DNA of 64,000 nt, from the NCBI GenBank assembly GCA_015179045.1, contig WHUZ01000016.1:310001-374000 (forward strand), in the 5' to 3' direction. The notes beneath the pieces were generated by a model. It saw only the letters and a list, made by a program, of their open reading frames with translations. It was not told the DNA's origin and searched no databases. A program made the position numbers and the translations under genes. Source of the DNA: Kalaharituber pfeilii. Its lineage: Eukaryota > Ascomycota > Pezizomycetes > Pezizales > Pezizaceae. Positions 1 to 10,628 of the stretch are shown here, one piece after another. How positions within the stretch are numbered: the first letter of the stretch is position 1; every line of letters begins with the position of its first letter.

Positions 1-3000
1 ATATCAAGACTAGGGAGGGCGCTAATGTGAAGTGAGCACGGTTCCTATAACCCGAAGGTACTTTGTGAACCAAACATCACTTGAACTGGCCCCTCATCTG
101 GAAACGTGAAACTGGAATTCGAATTTTTTTTTTTATAGATGGGCAATCTCGACTACTAGATACTCTGCAAGTCAGCGCTCCAGAAGGGGCTCGAAGGGGC
201 TCCGAAGCGGAAATCGTGAACCCACATTTGCCTGCCGCAATTGTACCACGAACATAGAAAGTCTTCTCTCCATTTGCTTCACGCTGATCCTGTGTAACAG
301 GTCCGTCGCGTTCCGCAAGACAGTGTAGCATGAAGACTTCGCCGAGGTTACAGCCATGTTTCAGCTCAGCATTGCAAAAACGATATGTTCATATCCACCC
401 GCTATCCAGTTGTAATCCCAGACACGAGCTCCCCATAAAACCGTATCCTATATTACTCACCGTGCCCTTGATGATGACAAACTATGCTCCAAACCAGACC
501 GGCGGAATTAATTGAGGGATTTGCCGTTTTTACACCCACGTAGCAAAGGGCTCACTGTTGGAGAGTTCGATTGTTGCACATGGATCGAATATAACAATGT
601 CGTAAGATTGTATTTCTTGCGCACTTCGAGATTACCCCTCCTGAGCCATGCACGGCACATTACTTCGCAGCCAGCTGCTGTCATGCAGGCTGCAACGTAA
701 TGCACTGCAGACTGTTGAAAAAAAAAAAAGCCAACATCCCTGCAGTGCACACCGATGTCTTGATGAGGTGAAGGCGCCTAAGCCCGTATGAATCAATCAC
801 CTCGTATTGACAAGGAGTAATTGGTCTGGGTACTGCTTCTGGGTAGGAATTCTGATTGCGTTGGACATACTATAAAATCACACGTGTCTTTGGACAGCAG
901 GCTGAGTTCCGGTGCAAGGAACGACTTTCACTGGTGCTTGATTAATCATGGGTGCTAGACAGTGTCGACGGTGAGTCGAGGCTCTGTGAACAGGTGTAAT
1001 GTTGTTGTCTACATACCCTCCAGCTCGAGCACGGACTTGAGCCTCACTTTTAGTGGCTATTTAAACCACGGCCCCAGCATTACTAGCCACAATATATCCT
1101 AGAGCGTAACGACTTTACTGGACCACATTGAATTACAAACGGTTTCTGGTATATCTACTCCGCGGAATGGACAATATCATACTAACAATCACACGTACTA
1201 CAAACTCCCCTTATCATATGCAATCCAGCTTCAGAAGCCCCTCCGCTTTAGATCTGGCATCGACACTACCATAGATCCAATCACTCTTCACCGCTGCCTC
1301 CAACAGTGCGGCTCTGCAATTCAATCTCAACTCATACTGAAATCACTCTGACACGTATCCTCGCTTTACAGCCCGAGTTATGAACGCTAGAATGCGATTG
1401 GTGTGATAACGCACACACTAGCAGGCATGTTGCTATGCGGGTGACATGCAAGGTGGGTTGACCTATCATCGGATTGTGGGAGGACGGCGGGGAAGGCATG
1501 CTCGTTGTGGTGGGATGGAAGTGGAGATGTCGAAGTAACGCACTGTGAGAGGGATTTTTGAGTGTGTGGAAGATCGACAGAACGGATTTTAAGCTGGTGA
1601 ATAGGCTTTCACACTAAGTTCGAATGGGCGAGCCATTGTTACGCTCCTGGAGCGGCAGCAGCAATCATGGCTGTGACCAGTACAGCAAAACGAATATCAC
1701 GGTACCAGCTTTGCACAAGTTCCGTTCGCCTTATTTGAACTTTTACAAGTTGACACAGATATTCATTGCTAGGTGTGAGGCAAGTGCAAGCTCACCATCC
1801 CTACCTCAAAACTTGCTACCAGTCGTTCCTTCTAGATACCTCAAAACGGAAACATGGACGCAAAGCTATAGTATCGAGCGAACCCATGTATTATTCAATC
1901 GGCGTTTTCTGCCGCATATGTTGTGGGCCGCAACTAATGGAAATCAATGCTCAATTGCATCATGCAGATAAATGATACTGCAGTCGCGCAAGCCACGATT
2001 CTTGCATTCGCCGCGGCATGAGAAAAATTGCGAGGGTTTTAACAGCCCTAATCAGTGCTGCGAGGAAAATTTTATCTGGACAACCGGTGTTTGTTGAATC
2101 AGAACTGCGCTGGCGGTATTGAGCATGTTGCACCTATACCCTCCTGGAGGTGATGACTAGCACGCGACATCAAGCGCAGCTTCCCTAACACCTGACCTGT
2201 ACGCTCATGAGACAGCACAGCGCCTTCGTTTAGACGTGCGGAAGCGGACTTGGCGCCTGGAAATCAGATCAACCTCGGGCGATGCTAAGATTTCATCGAG
2301 GACGTGTGCATTCGAGTGATGCTAACTCTGTTCACCAACTATGTCTGGTACACTTGGTCATTCAATGATTGGGCGTCGACACGAACAAAACAATTAAACT
2401 GGTCTTATGACGGTTCAACCTCCCCGGTGCATAAATCTGACATAATATTGATTCTACGATGCTGTCAGCTTTCTATGGTGAATCCCCCTTATCCGGAACG
2501 CCCAGTCCCAAATTCTTACTTTCTTGCCCAAGGCGAGGATAATATTGCCATAGGCAGCCTTTACCTTCATCGGATTGCACCCGAAAGTATAACCGGAATC
2601 TGGTAGGAAAGGCGCGCTTACGTTCCGGGCATTGCGTAAAGAAACCAACCCCGCTAATTGTTCTGGCTTTGAGATTACTATCTCTCACTTCTGAAGCTCC
2701 AGATGTCCACCACCGTGCGGACATCAAGCACAGTTCGAAGCCTTCGCAGAAATACTAGTACTGATTGCCTGACTGCACATGGATAGGCTGCCTCCCACTC
2801 AACCCTTGCGTCAGGGAACACGAGTTGCAAGCAGAGTTAGGCAATTACCATTTTCTATAGATGCGATTATAAGCACCACTAAATACGGTTCTACGTTCGG
2901 CAACGTATACGGAAATACTGGTGGGCAACTTTCAAAAGTAACATACATTATCTAGGGGCTACATGAATGACGGTGTAGTCATGAGGGAAAGTGGACAGAT

Positions 3001-4749
3001 TCAAATGCGGGTTTAAATGGAGATCATAAATTGCTGTTCGGTTGGATGTACAATGGCTCTTGTATAGCACTATAGATTAATATATGTACATAGACAATAG
3101 GCAAAGTCATAAGATGTGGTTCGACCAGATTTCCCAACCAGCAGGCTGAAGAAGCAGCACCAACACGTGTAGCAAATAACCTGAAAGCTAATCCGACAGG
3201 CCTAAATCACTCCTGCGACCTACTTATGAGTTTGGTGCGTAATTCCACGTGCAAAGAATTCCCTCCATGTACGGATTCTGTATCCAAGGATTGTGAACGA
3301 AGATGCTATGGTTTTAATCATCCATTAGTGGACCCTTGTGAACATGTAGCTATAGATCATCGCCTGCCAACGACCTTAAGTATTCTGTCAACCTGGCCCA
3401 CGCCGTGTCCTCAGGCATAACAAAGATTCGGATTTATTGCTTTAATATCGTTGCTTGTATACCGCCCTCAAGACACGGATTGTAGACTCTATACTTCAGC
3501 TGGGAAGCTGTCACTGTGGTAGCTCATACCACCGCCAGCCATTATGTATGGTAAACCATCGTGCCTTTATCTCCCCACAGAATGTGCAATCCGCCCGAAC
3601 CGCTGTCCGTATCCTCTTCAGCAAACTTCCCCATCGCCCACGGCTAGATGAGACCCTTCAGCTTCCCGTTGTCCAGTTCCTCGCTGCCTAGAACACGACA
3701 CCTAGTGCTTGCTCTCTTCCCATCCCGCCTGGGCTCGCTACCTGATGCCCCCCTCTGTCACAAATGCCACCTGGTTAGGCAGGCAGGTCCCTATTTTGAC
3801 CGTCCGTTCTTCCTTTTCCTTCTCTTCGATGCCCCTTATGTGTCCCCTCACCACACTACTCTTTGCTCGGTATCCGTGTCCCTTAACTATTGCTCTCCTC
3901 AGCTGGTAATCTGCCTCATGGACACAATCCAAACTCTGTCTCCTGCCAGGTTATGATGAAGGAGTTCATATAGTGCTTTCTTCGCCTTTCTATAATCTGC
4001 TTGAATTCTTGTGTCTCCGTACGCACAAATGTGATGCTACCACACAATTGCACTATCAAAGATAGTAGTAGGAAGGAAACGAGGACGCGATAATGCATCC
4101 CAAGAAACGGAATTTGTCATCCCCCAGGGGCTTCGTTCTCAGATTTTAGTCAAACTTATGGAAAAGGCAAGCGTGCCTAGGGTGACGATTAGGGGGTCCA
4201 GCGCCGCCCTCGAGTTCAAGCAAGCTCCATATCATCGCCACTATTGTACAGTCGTGCTCACAAGATGAAACCGCGAGATGCACAGAGATATCCGATTTGA
4301 CTCTTCAATTCCCATCATGCAGTGAAGACAATTGTCACGGGATGACTCCGGACAGATACTTCTATACCAGGTAAGCGGATCACCAGTGGCGCTTGCTAAT
4401 ATGCAGAGGTTTCCTGGATCACGACTCATATATTGGACCTTGGTGCAAGGAGAATAACATCCTCCATTGCTTAGGTAATTCTCTACAGCTGTGAAATGGG
4501 AATGAATGCAAAGTACAATATGCGCTGAATGCCTGGTGACACTGGTTAACTTTTGCAGAGTTGAGAGCTCTAGTATACGTATGTGTGTAACATATGGTTG
4601 GGGGTCGTGCCAACCATACTATGTATAATATGCTAATTTCTTCAACCTACTCAGTATGAGTATTCTTTCAGGTATCTTTATAAAGGCCTAAAAATTGTGA
4701 ATTATCTATCTCATAGTTGTAGAGGGTCTTTCATATTTGCTTTCACTAC
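1..4749. other. Gene-poor stretch, nothing recognised
   Basis: All open frames are short (at most 115 codons) and none shows a familiar motif, a signal peptide or a convincing intron arrangement. I see no tRNA, no tandem array and no flanking duplication. It is probably decayed repeat or intergenic DNA. Confidence 0.5.
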
Positions 4750-4763
4750 ATAACACTCCCAAC

Positions 4764-4817
4764 TCACCATAGCCCACAGGGCGGCATGTGAGTAATGATA
4801 GTAAAAAAAAACAAAAA
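4764..4817 (+). mobile_element. 54-bp LINE family A tail with 14-bp target duplication
   Basis: The element is only the 3' hairpin of the L1 LINE (CCATAGCCCACAGGGCGGC), the AGTAATGATA motif and an A-rich tail. It is flanked by perfect copies of ATAACACTCCCAAC at 4750-4763 and 4818-4831. The outer hairpin stem reads CTCAC/GTGAG here instead of the usual CTCGC/GCGAG, so base pairing is preserved. Confidence 0.85.
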
Positions 4818-5031
4818 ATAACACTCCCAACATCGTATATGCCTATATAAGTGAAACATGCTCTTGGAAATGATAGTGCCACTCTGCCAATGTTGATCTA
4901 AATACCGTCCAACTTGCTATATGTCAAGATATACAAGAACTCAAACAAGGTCTTTCATATATGATGGCTCACAACACATCAGGTTTAGAGTTGGATATAC
5001 AACCAAAATGAGACACTATTCAGGCTACTGA

Positions 5032-6868
5032 TTGGGCTCCTCTATGCGGGAAGGCGTAGATATCTACGGGTTGGTATGCGAACTGAGCAAAAGATTCACA
5101 AAGGACGCCCACATCACCGGTAGGACGAAGAGGTGGTTCGACCGGGACGTCAAAGAGGCACGAAAGATGACAAGATATATACTACGCAACGGACAGTCCC
5201 ATCAGGAGAAGACCAGAGCCCGAAGACTACTCAGGGAGATCATCCGGGAAAAGAAGAAGGAACACTGGGAACGATTCATGGAGGAAGAAAGGATCACTTC
5301 ACCATGGGACATCTTCCGCCTAGCCCGGGACCCCTTTAGGGAAAGGGAGATAATGGGCATAGACGGCTCAGATCAAGAGATAGCTCAGAAGCTCATAGAA
5401 CGAAACTTCATCACAGCCGAAGTAGCGGAAACTACAGCCTTACGACCGAACGGAACCACAGTCGAGAGAGAACAGGCCAGAGCAGCCATAGACAATGCCC
5501 TCTCGAAGACAAAATCGAGGTCAGCCCCAGGCCCAGACGGCATACAGTACGGACTGTTGAAACTCCTCAAAGGGACCACCATCTGGAACGCCCTGAGGGA
5601 GCAGATTGTCGAATACATCAATGGACAATACGACTTCGCGAGGGGCTTCGAAGTGGTTATGATCCTCAAGAAAGGAAAACCCAGGGATGAACCATCAAGC
5701 TGGAGACCAATTACCCTACTGAACACAGTAGCCAAACTCGGACAGAAAGTAATAGCCAACAGGTTGCAGCGACAGGACCCCTTATTTCGAGACTCACAAC
5801 TGGGGGGAAGACCGCAAAGAGGCGCCGAGGATCTACAGAGGCAGACACTGAAGGAAGTCGTCAAGAGGTTAAAGAAGAAAGAATGGACAGCAATCGTGGG
5901 AGACGACATTAAATCAGCGTTCAATTTCCTCAGGTGGGAGAGGGTGGTCGAGAAGATAAAGGAAAGGGATCATAATCTGGCAGCCTTCGTACAAGGGTTC
6001 CTACAACCATGCGACTTTCATCTATCGTGGGATGGAAGACGACGGGCGACCGCGAGAATGACAGATGGCACCCCCCAGGGGCCCCCACTCTCCCCGGTAT
6101 TATTCCTGATAGTTGTAGCACCAGTGGCAGAAAAGATGGAAAAGAGGAACTTCACGAGATCATATGTCGATGACTTCCATAGCGTTCTGTCTAGCCCCTC
6201 GCTACATCAACTACGACGAGCAATCAAGGACCATAGAAATGAACTCACGAAGGCGGCTGAGGAGGAAGGATACCAGCTAGACCCCGGGAAGTCTGAGATC
6301 ATGATAGTAGGAGTCAAGAGGCCTAACTACAGACTAGTAGGCCTGCACATAGACTGGGAGATGAAGTTCAACGACCACCATACGAGAAGGATGAACCTGG
6401 GGAAAGCAGCATGGAGAGTAGCGTCACGACTCACGAAAATACCGCCAGCCAAAAGACGACAACTATACACGGGCATAGCGAGAAGCATAGCGACATGGGG
6501 AAGCTGGGCTTGGGCCGACTACGGATAAGGAACGCCGAGGGACCGGAAAATCCAGCAATTGGAAAAATGGTAATATACGGTGGCGAGAGACATAACTGAG
6601 TCACCATGGGGGACTAGACGGGAGGTGGTCGAAGGCCTAGCCAACCTAGAGACAATGGACACATTCGTCCAATGGGAGTCGGAGAGAGTGGAGGCGAGGA
6701 CCCTCAGATTCCAGGACGAACCAATACGGGATCCGCAACCAGACAGCAAATACCTCAGGGGGTCGTTGAGACACCGAACCCCGCTCCCACTAACCATATT
6801 CCCGGCTCTGTCGAGGGACACCGACCGGGAGGGTTGGGAAAGAGCAATCGGCAAGGAAGAGGAAGAAG
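5032..6868 (+). pseudogene. L1 (Tad-like) LINE ORF2: reverse transcriptase part, 5'-truncated
   Basis: This is a non-LTR retrotransposon reverse transcriptase. The open frame of 498 codons shows the RT blocks in order: SAPGPDG (about residue 162-168), a GDDIKSAF block with the first catalytic Asp (about 289), DGTPQGPPLSP (about 343-353) and YVDD (about 377-380). No endonuclease domain precedes it, so the copy is 5'-truncated. The same frame resumes after stop codons at 6526-6528 and near 6570 and continues to about 6868 with linker sequence. There it is cut by the start of an LTR (TGTTACGG, 6873). RNase H and zinc-binding regions of the same LINE type lie at 8205-9164 on the same strand, so the LTR and an inverted L1 fragment probably split one original copy. 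It belongs to the Tad/I group by its RT-RNase H order. Confidence 0.85.
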
Positions 6869-6872
6869 GATG

Positions 6873-7045
6873 TGTTACGGTTTCTACGATGATATAGTAA
6901 ATATGAGGGTGTAACTTAGAACAACGCTTGGTGCTTGACCTATCGACAGGGCAGCTCTAGCTGGCCCTTCTTATAGTCAATCCGGCGTGCCTTCCTTCTA
7001 TTGTCTATATATGCTATGATATCACGATGTTCTATCTATGGGCAT
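6873..7045 (+). mobile_element. Solo LTR fragment inserted in L1
   Basis: The sequence from TGTTACGG onward closely matches the solo LTR at 30829-31198 on the opposite strand: shared blocks include GGGTGTAACTTAGAACAACG, GCTTGACC and TTCTATTGTCTATATATGCT-like sequence. The start abuts the L1 reading frame, showing insertion into the LINE. The 3' end and a target duplication are not clear; the end given is approximate. Confidence 0.6.
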
Positions 7046-7072
7046 CCCTCAGCCACTGCCTCGCCTCATCTA

Positions 7073-7170
7073 GAGGTCCATCCGGTGGCTCTGCTTCTGG
7101 AGGTCCGTTCAGTGGCTCTGCTCCTGGAGGTCCATTCGGTGGCTTTGCTCCTAGAGGTCCGTCCGGTGGC
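7073..7170 (+). repeat. 27-bp tandem repeat, about 4 units
   Basis: Units begin at 7073, 7100, 7127 and 7154, each GAGGTCCRTYCRGTGGCTYT plus TGCTYCT(G/A). The period is exactly 27 bp, a multiple of three, and the minus strand reads as a 9-residue TSRSRATEW-type repeat. It lies between the LTR and the inverted L1 copy. Confidence 0.85.
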
Positions 7171-7238
7171 TGACGCTACGCTCTGACCATGCCAGCGTTC
7201 CTTGTGATACACATCCGTGCCCAGCCCATGTTTCACTG

Positions 7239-7242
<4 letters not shown>

Positions 7243-7275
<33 letters not shown>

Positions 7276-8189
7276 CATTACTCGCGTCCCGCCCTATGGG
7301 CTATGGCGAGGTCTAGTTACATCAAAACAAAAGTACAAGTACGAAAAAATAGAAGTAAATCCATCGCGCATCCATCCCCGGGACTAACCCCTCGCCCATT
7401 CCAAGATTCCCATCACTCCCCGGAGGCCCTCCCCTTCATCTTGGTCATCCAAGGGTCTGCACAATCCATCCTTGCCCCTTGGGCATCTCTGCTTCCAGAC
7501 TCTACATTGGGACAATATGTGATGGGTCGTTTCTTCAGCCTCGCCGCACCACCGGCATTCCGGGCTGTCAGCTGTGCCGACCTTGAATTTCCAGTGCCGG
7601 AGGCCCTTGCCCCCAAGGATGCCAGCTAGCGTTGCGACCCTATTGCCTAGTCTGCGTAGCGGCCTATACGATATATTCAGTCTGTTTCTTTCGGCCGCTC
7701 TCCTTGCTTTGGCCTCTTGTTTCATCCCGTCCTCCGTGACAATCTCGTTTTTTTTTTTTTTTTTTTTTTTTATTTCATTAATCGCATGCCGCCCTATGGG
7801 CTATGGCGATAGATATGGTAGCTGTGTTCCAACCTTGGCTGCTCGATCTGCTTCAGTATTGCCTGGGATTCCTTTGTGACCTTTGACCCACATTACCGCT
7901 ATGTCGAGGTCGCCCCTTTCATTTCGCTGGTCCCAAGACTCCCTCACTCGCTGTGCTGCCCCTTTCTGTGTCGGTTCCCCTTCGGCGATCCTTTGTAGCT
8001 TGGTTATTGCGGTCTTGGAGTCTGTGAGGATCAGTAGTTCAGTGAATTGGCTTGTGAGGGCATCCTCCATGGCAATCAGTTCCGCGTCATTTACTGTACT
8101 GAGTGCTCCCAGAGATGTGGAAGTCCGTTTCTGGTTGTGCTGGGAGAATGAGCCTGCCCCAGTGGAGTCACCTATTCGGCTCCCAACTG
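7243..8189 (-). mobile_element. Inverted L1 3' fragment: RNase H and zinc domain, with target duplication
   Basis: On the minus strand the element runs GSRIGDSTGAGSF, then an RNase H domain (LILTDSKTAITKL; WVKGHKGIPGNTEAD), then the AERNRL...YRPL linker, a CRWCG...H...C zinc motif and the family A tail with poly(A). Copies of ACTGCCAGA flank it at about 7233-7241 and 8191-8199, giving a 9-bp target duplication. The coding part is interrupted at 7746-7815 by a second LINE tail. It inserted into the 3' region of the older plus-strand L1. Confidence 0.8.
7749..7815 (-). mobile_element. LINE family A tail nested inside the inverted L1
   Basis: Poly(T) is followed by the complement of TGCGATTAATG, the GCCCATAGGGC hairpin and ATCGCC. 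It separates the RNase H region (ending ...GTQLPYLS) from the EIVTEDGMKQEAK linker that should follow directly. A target duplication is not clearly resolvable because the junction overlaps ATCG. Confidence 0.75.
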
Positions 8190-8204
8190 CCAGACTGTAG
8201 CTAT

Positions 8205-9134
8205 CGGTTGATCAGACCGAATCGTCACTCGCAGCTTTACAGGCCAATGTGGGTGGATATCCCCTTCGCGGGTAGACCCTGACAGGATGGAACTGCGCCT
8301 ATACGGATGGGAGTCGAATAGATGAGACCACCGGAGCCGGCGCATTCATAAAGAAAACAAGCACATCGATTTACCTTGGAAGGCATTGCACCGTAAACGA
8401 CGCGGAGCTAATTGCAATGAACCAAGCCCTGAAACAACAAGACGGGGAGTTGCTCATAGTATCGGACTCTAAGGTAGCCATCACCAAGATGCGGGGGATG
8501 CGGGATATTGCAGACGGGAACCCCACCCATGACGGAGCGGCACAGTTAGTCAGAGATCAGTGGGAAGCCAGAGCTGCACGAGGCGACCTGGACGTTGCAA
8601 TTATGTGGGTGAAGGCCCATAGGGGAGTAAGAGGCAATACCGAGGCAGACCAGGCAGCAAAAGTAGGTACCGCCCTGCAGTACCAAGATGAAACAATCAC
8701 GGAGGCGGGGTTACGACAATACGGAAGGGCACGAAGGAACGAAGAGCGGAACCGGCTATGACTGACAGCGTCTAGGACCCCGGGTTGCCACACTAGCCGG
8801 AATATTGGGGAACAAAGGGTTGCGACATTGGAAATTCCAAATCGGGAAAGCGGACGGGCCTGAATGTCGGTGGTGCGGCAAGGGGCTGGAGACGACCCTA
8901 CATGTAACGACGGAGTGCGAGACATGCAGAAAGAGATGGCCAGGGGAGGAGGAGGACTTGAGGAATCCCCCCAAAGACCAAGACAGGGACACACTTTTAG
9001 GACTGTTGGATTGGGTAGAACGGTCATGATTGCTACTTGATGAGAAGACATCTCTTTTCATTTTCTTTCCTTAGTTATATCTGACTCCTGTAACTAAACA
9101 TCGCCATAGCCCTTAGGGCGGCACGCGATTAATG

Positions 9135-9164
<30 letters not shown>
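8205..9164 (+). pseudogene. L1 LINE ORF2 C-terminal part: RNase H, zinc motif, 3' tail
   Basis: The frame holds the RNase H signatures AYTDGSRIDE, NDAELIAMNQAL, LLIVSDSKVAITKM and IMWVKAHRGVRGNTEADQAA, which contain the D-E-D-D catalytic set. It ends at a TGA after NEERNRL near 8761. A frameshifted continuation at 8805-9029 carries KGLRHWKFQ and the zinc motif CRWCGKGLETTLHVTTEC. About 90 bp of 3' UTR, the family A hairpin (9105-9140) and poly(A) follow. It probably belongs to the same insertion as the RT at 5032. Nonsense and frameshift changes make it non-functional. Confidence 0.8.
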
Positions 9165-9165
<1 letters not shown>

Positions 9166-10027
9166 CCGCTTGAGGGCTGCTTGCAGTCATAGGAATTTGC
9201 TTTAGTATCCATAAGTGCGCAATATGCCGATAGCATGCGTTTATGGCGCCACTAGCACTGCCGTGCCTGTTTCAAACGTACAATGGCTGATATTTTTAAT
9301 GTCAACATAGTCGCATACCTATCATCTACAACAGTAATTGTAATAGGAGAGGAACTGAAGGCGAAAGAGCGATACCTTCGATATATGCATGAGGTGTGCG
9401 TGGTACTGGAGTACTTCGCTGATTCAGAAAGTATTGGAACGCTGCATAAGTTGTGTGCGCCTATTCGCCTTTTGGAATAATGCAAAGTTGTTATGCAGCG
9501 TTCCAATACTTTCCGAACCAGCAGCTCGCAACCCTTGAAGTTGTGCATTACTATTGAGCGCCACAGGCGATCCTCTTACCTTACATGGAAATACCTGTCC
9601 CGGATCAGACAGGAAAAAGGTACCTGTTCAGAATCATCCCGCAACTGTAACAGCTTGTTCCTTTGTTCATGCACCCACCGGCATATGGTTCAGCTTATGA
9701 TATAACTGAGCTTTGGGGTCTTTGCGTTCAATTCTGTGCTTGGGTCAGATGGTGTTTCAAGAAAAGTTCGAAAACTGCTACAATTTCAGCCGGCTGTTGT
9801 TGTAAACAATTCTGATCCCATTCTCGTCGAGAGGCAGTCTGAATGGACAGTCGAGAAAACTTCAACTTAGGCTGAGCCTTTGAATTTCGTACGACATCTT
9901 ATATGTCTATGCTAGTAGACCCTCTACGAAAGTTGGAATCAAAGCACGTGGGATCATGGCGCAGTTGCATAAATTGCGAAAACAGCTCTCGATCACTTTC
10001 ATAGGAGACTTGGGACACCCAAGAAGA
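9165..10027. other. Intergenic, with a perfect inverted repeat
   Basis: No gene is recognised. A perfect 23-bp inverted repeat occurs at 9427-9449 and 9491-9513 (GAAAGTATTGGAACGCTGCA plus 3 bases, and its complement), separated by 41 bp, capable of forming a hairpin. Confidence 0.6.
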
Positions 10028-10040
10028 AAGCTGCTAACTT

Positions 10041-10100
10041 TTTTTTTTTTTTTTTTATATTTCACGTGACCCCGCTTGTAGCTGTTCGCCATGGCAGGGC
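10041..10100 (-). mobile_element. 60-bp family B tail with 13-bp target duplication
   Basis: Poly(T) is followed by TTCACGTGACCCCGCTTGTA and the complement of the CCATGGC hairpin. Perfect copies of AAGCTGCTAACTT flank it at 10028-10040 and 10101-10113. Confidence 0.85.
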
Positions 10101-10171
10101 AAGCTGCTAACTTAAACTGTAGGTGCTAACTATCCTTCCGTACTGCTATAACGGGTCAAGAACTTATTAGT

Positions 10172-10300
10172 CCAGACTACATCTTGGTACAGTTTTACCT
10201 AGTTATACCGGACCTCTTTAAACTGACGGCTTTTGCAGAAAAAAATTAGCTATCGGACGCCCAGTTAAACCGGACCGGACAACAAAACTGTAGTCTGGTT
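10172..10300. repeat. Candidate small inverted-repeat element
   Basis: CCAGACTACA begins the stretch and TGTAGTCTGG ends it, with further partly matching bases inside (CAGTTTTACC/GGTTTAACTGG-like). A related AGACTATAGTCTGGTTGCAC block occurs at 44133. No clear target duplication is visible, so the call is tentative. Confidence 0.35.
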
Positions 10301-10576
10301 GCACCAACCCTCCGACCGTACTAACAAAACTGTAGTCTTTTAAATTCAAATTACATATAAACTAGTTAGCGGGACTGGATGAAGGCCAAAATCATAAGTC
10401 TGCTTTTTGTACCTTCCATGTGTTACAGTGGTATTTTTGACGTGTTTTCTATATCTTGGATTCAATGTTTTATGACCTGTAATATCCGAGGAGATTAAGA
10501 AGAGGATATCACCTGGAATCCAGTCTCCACACATATCGTACCTCTCAATTGGCTTACTAAGTTCTGAACCCCCCCG

Positions 10577-10586
10577 TCGAGTAATG

Positions 10587-10617
<31 letters not shown>
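10577..10617 (+). mobile_element. Ultra-short LINE tail insertion: about 14 nt plus poly(A)
   Basis: Between two copies of GAACCCCCCCG (10566-10576 and 10618-10628) lies only TCGAGTAATGATAA followed by A residues. TCGAGTAATGATA matches the last bases of the family A tail, beyond its hairpin loop. This is an extreme 5' truncation. Confidence 0.8.
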
Positions 10618-10621
<4 letters not shown>

Positions 10622-10628
10622 CCCCCCG

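Noticed and set aside
3648..3956. 102-codon frame with a CHKCH segment
   Set aside because: No recognisable domain, overlapping frames on both strands, and Ser/Pro/Leu bias typical of pyrimidine-rich DNA.
7242..7274. Poly-Phe or poly-Lys proteins at many sites
   Set aside because: They come from poly(T)/poly(A) tails of LINE and SINE insertions, not from genes.
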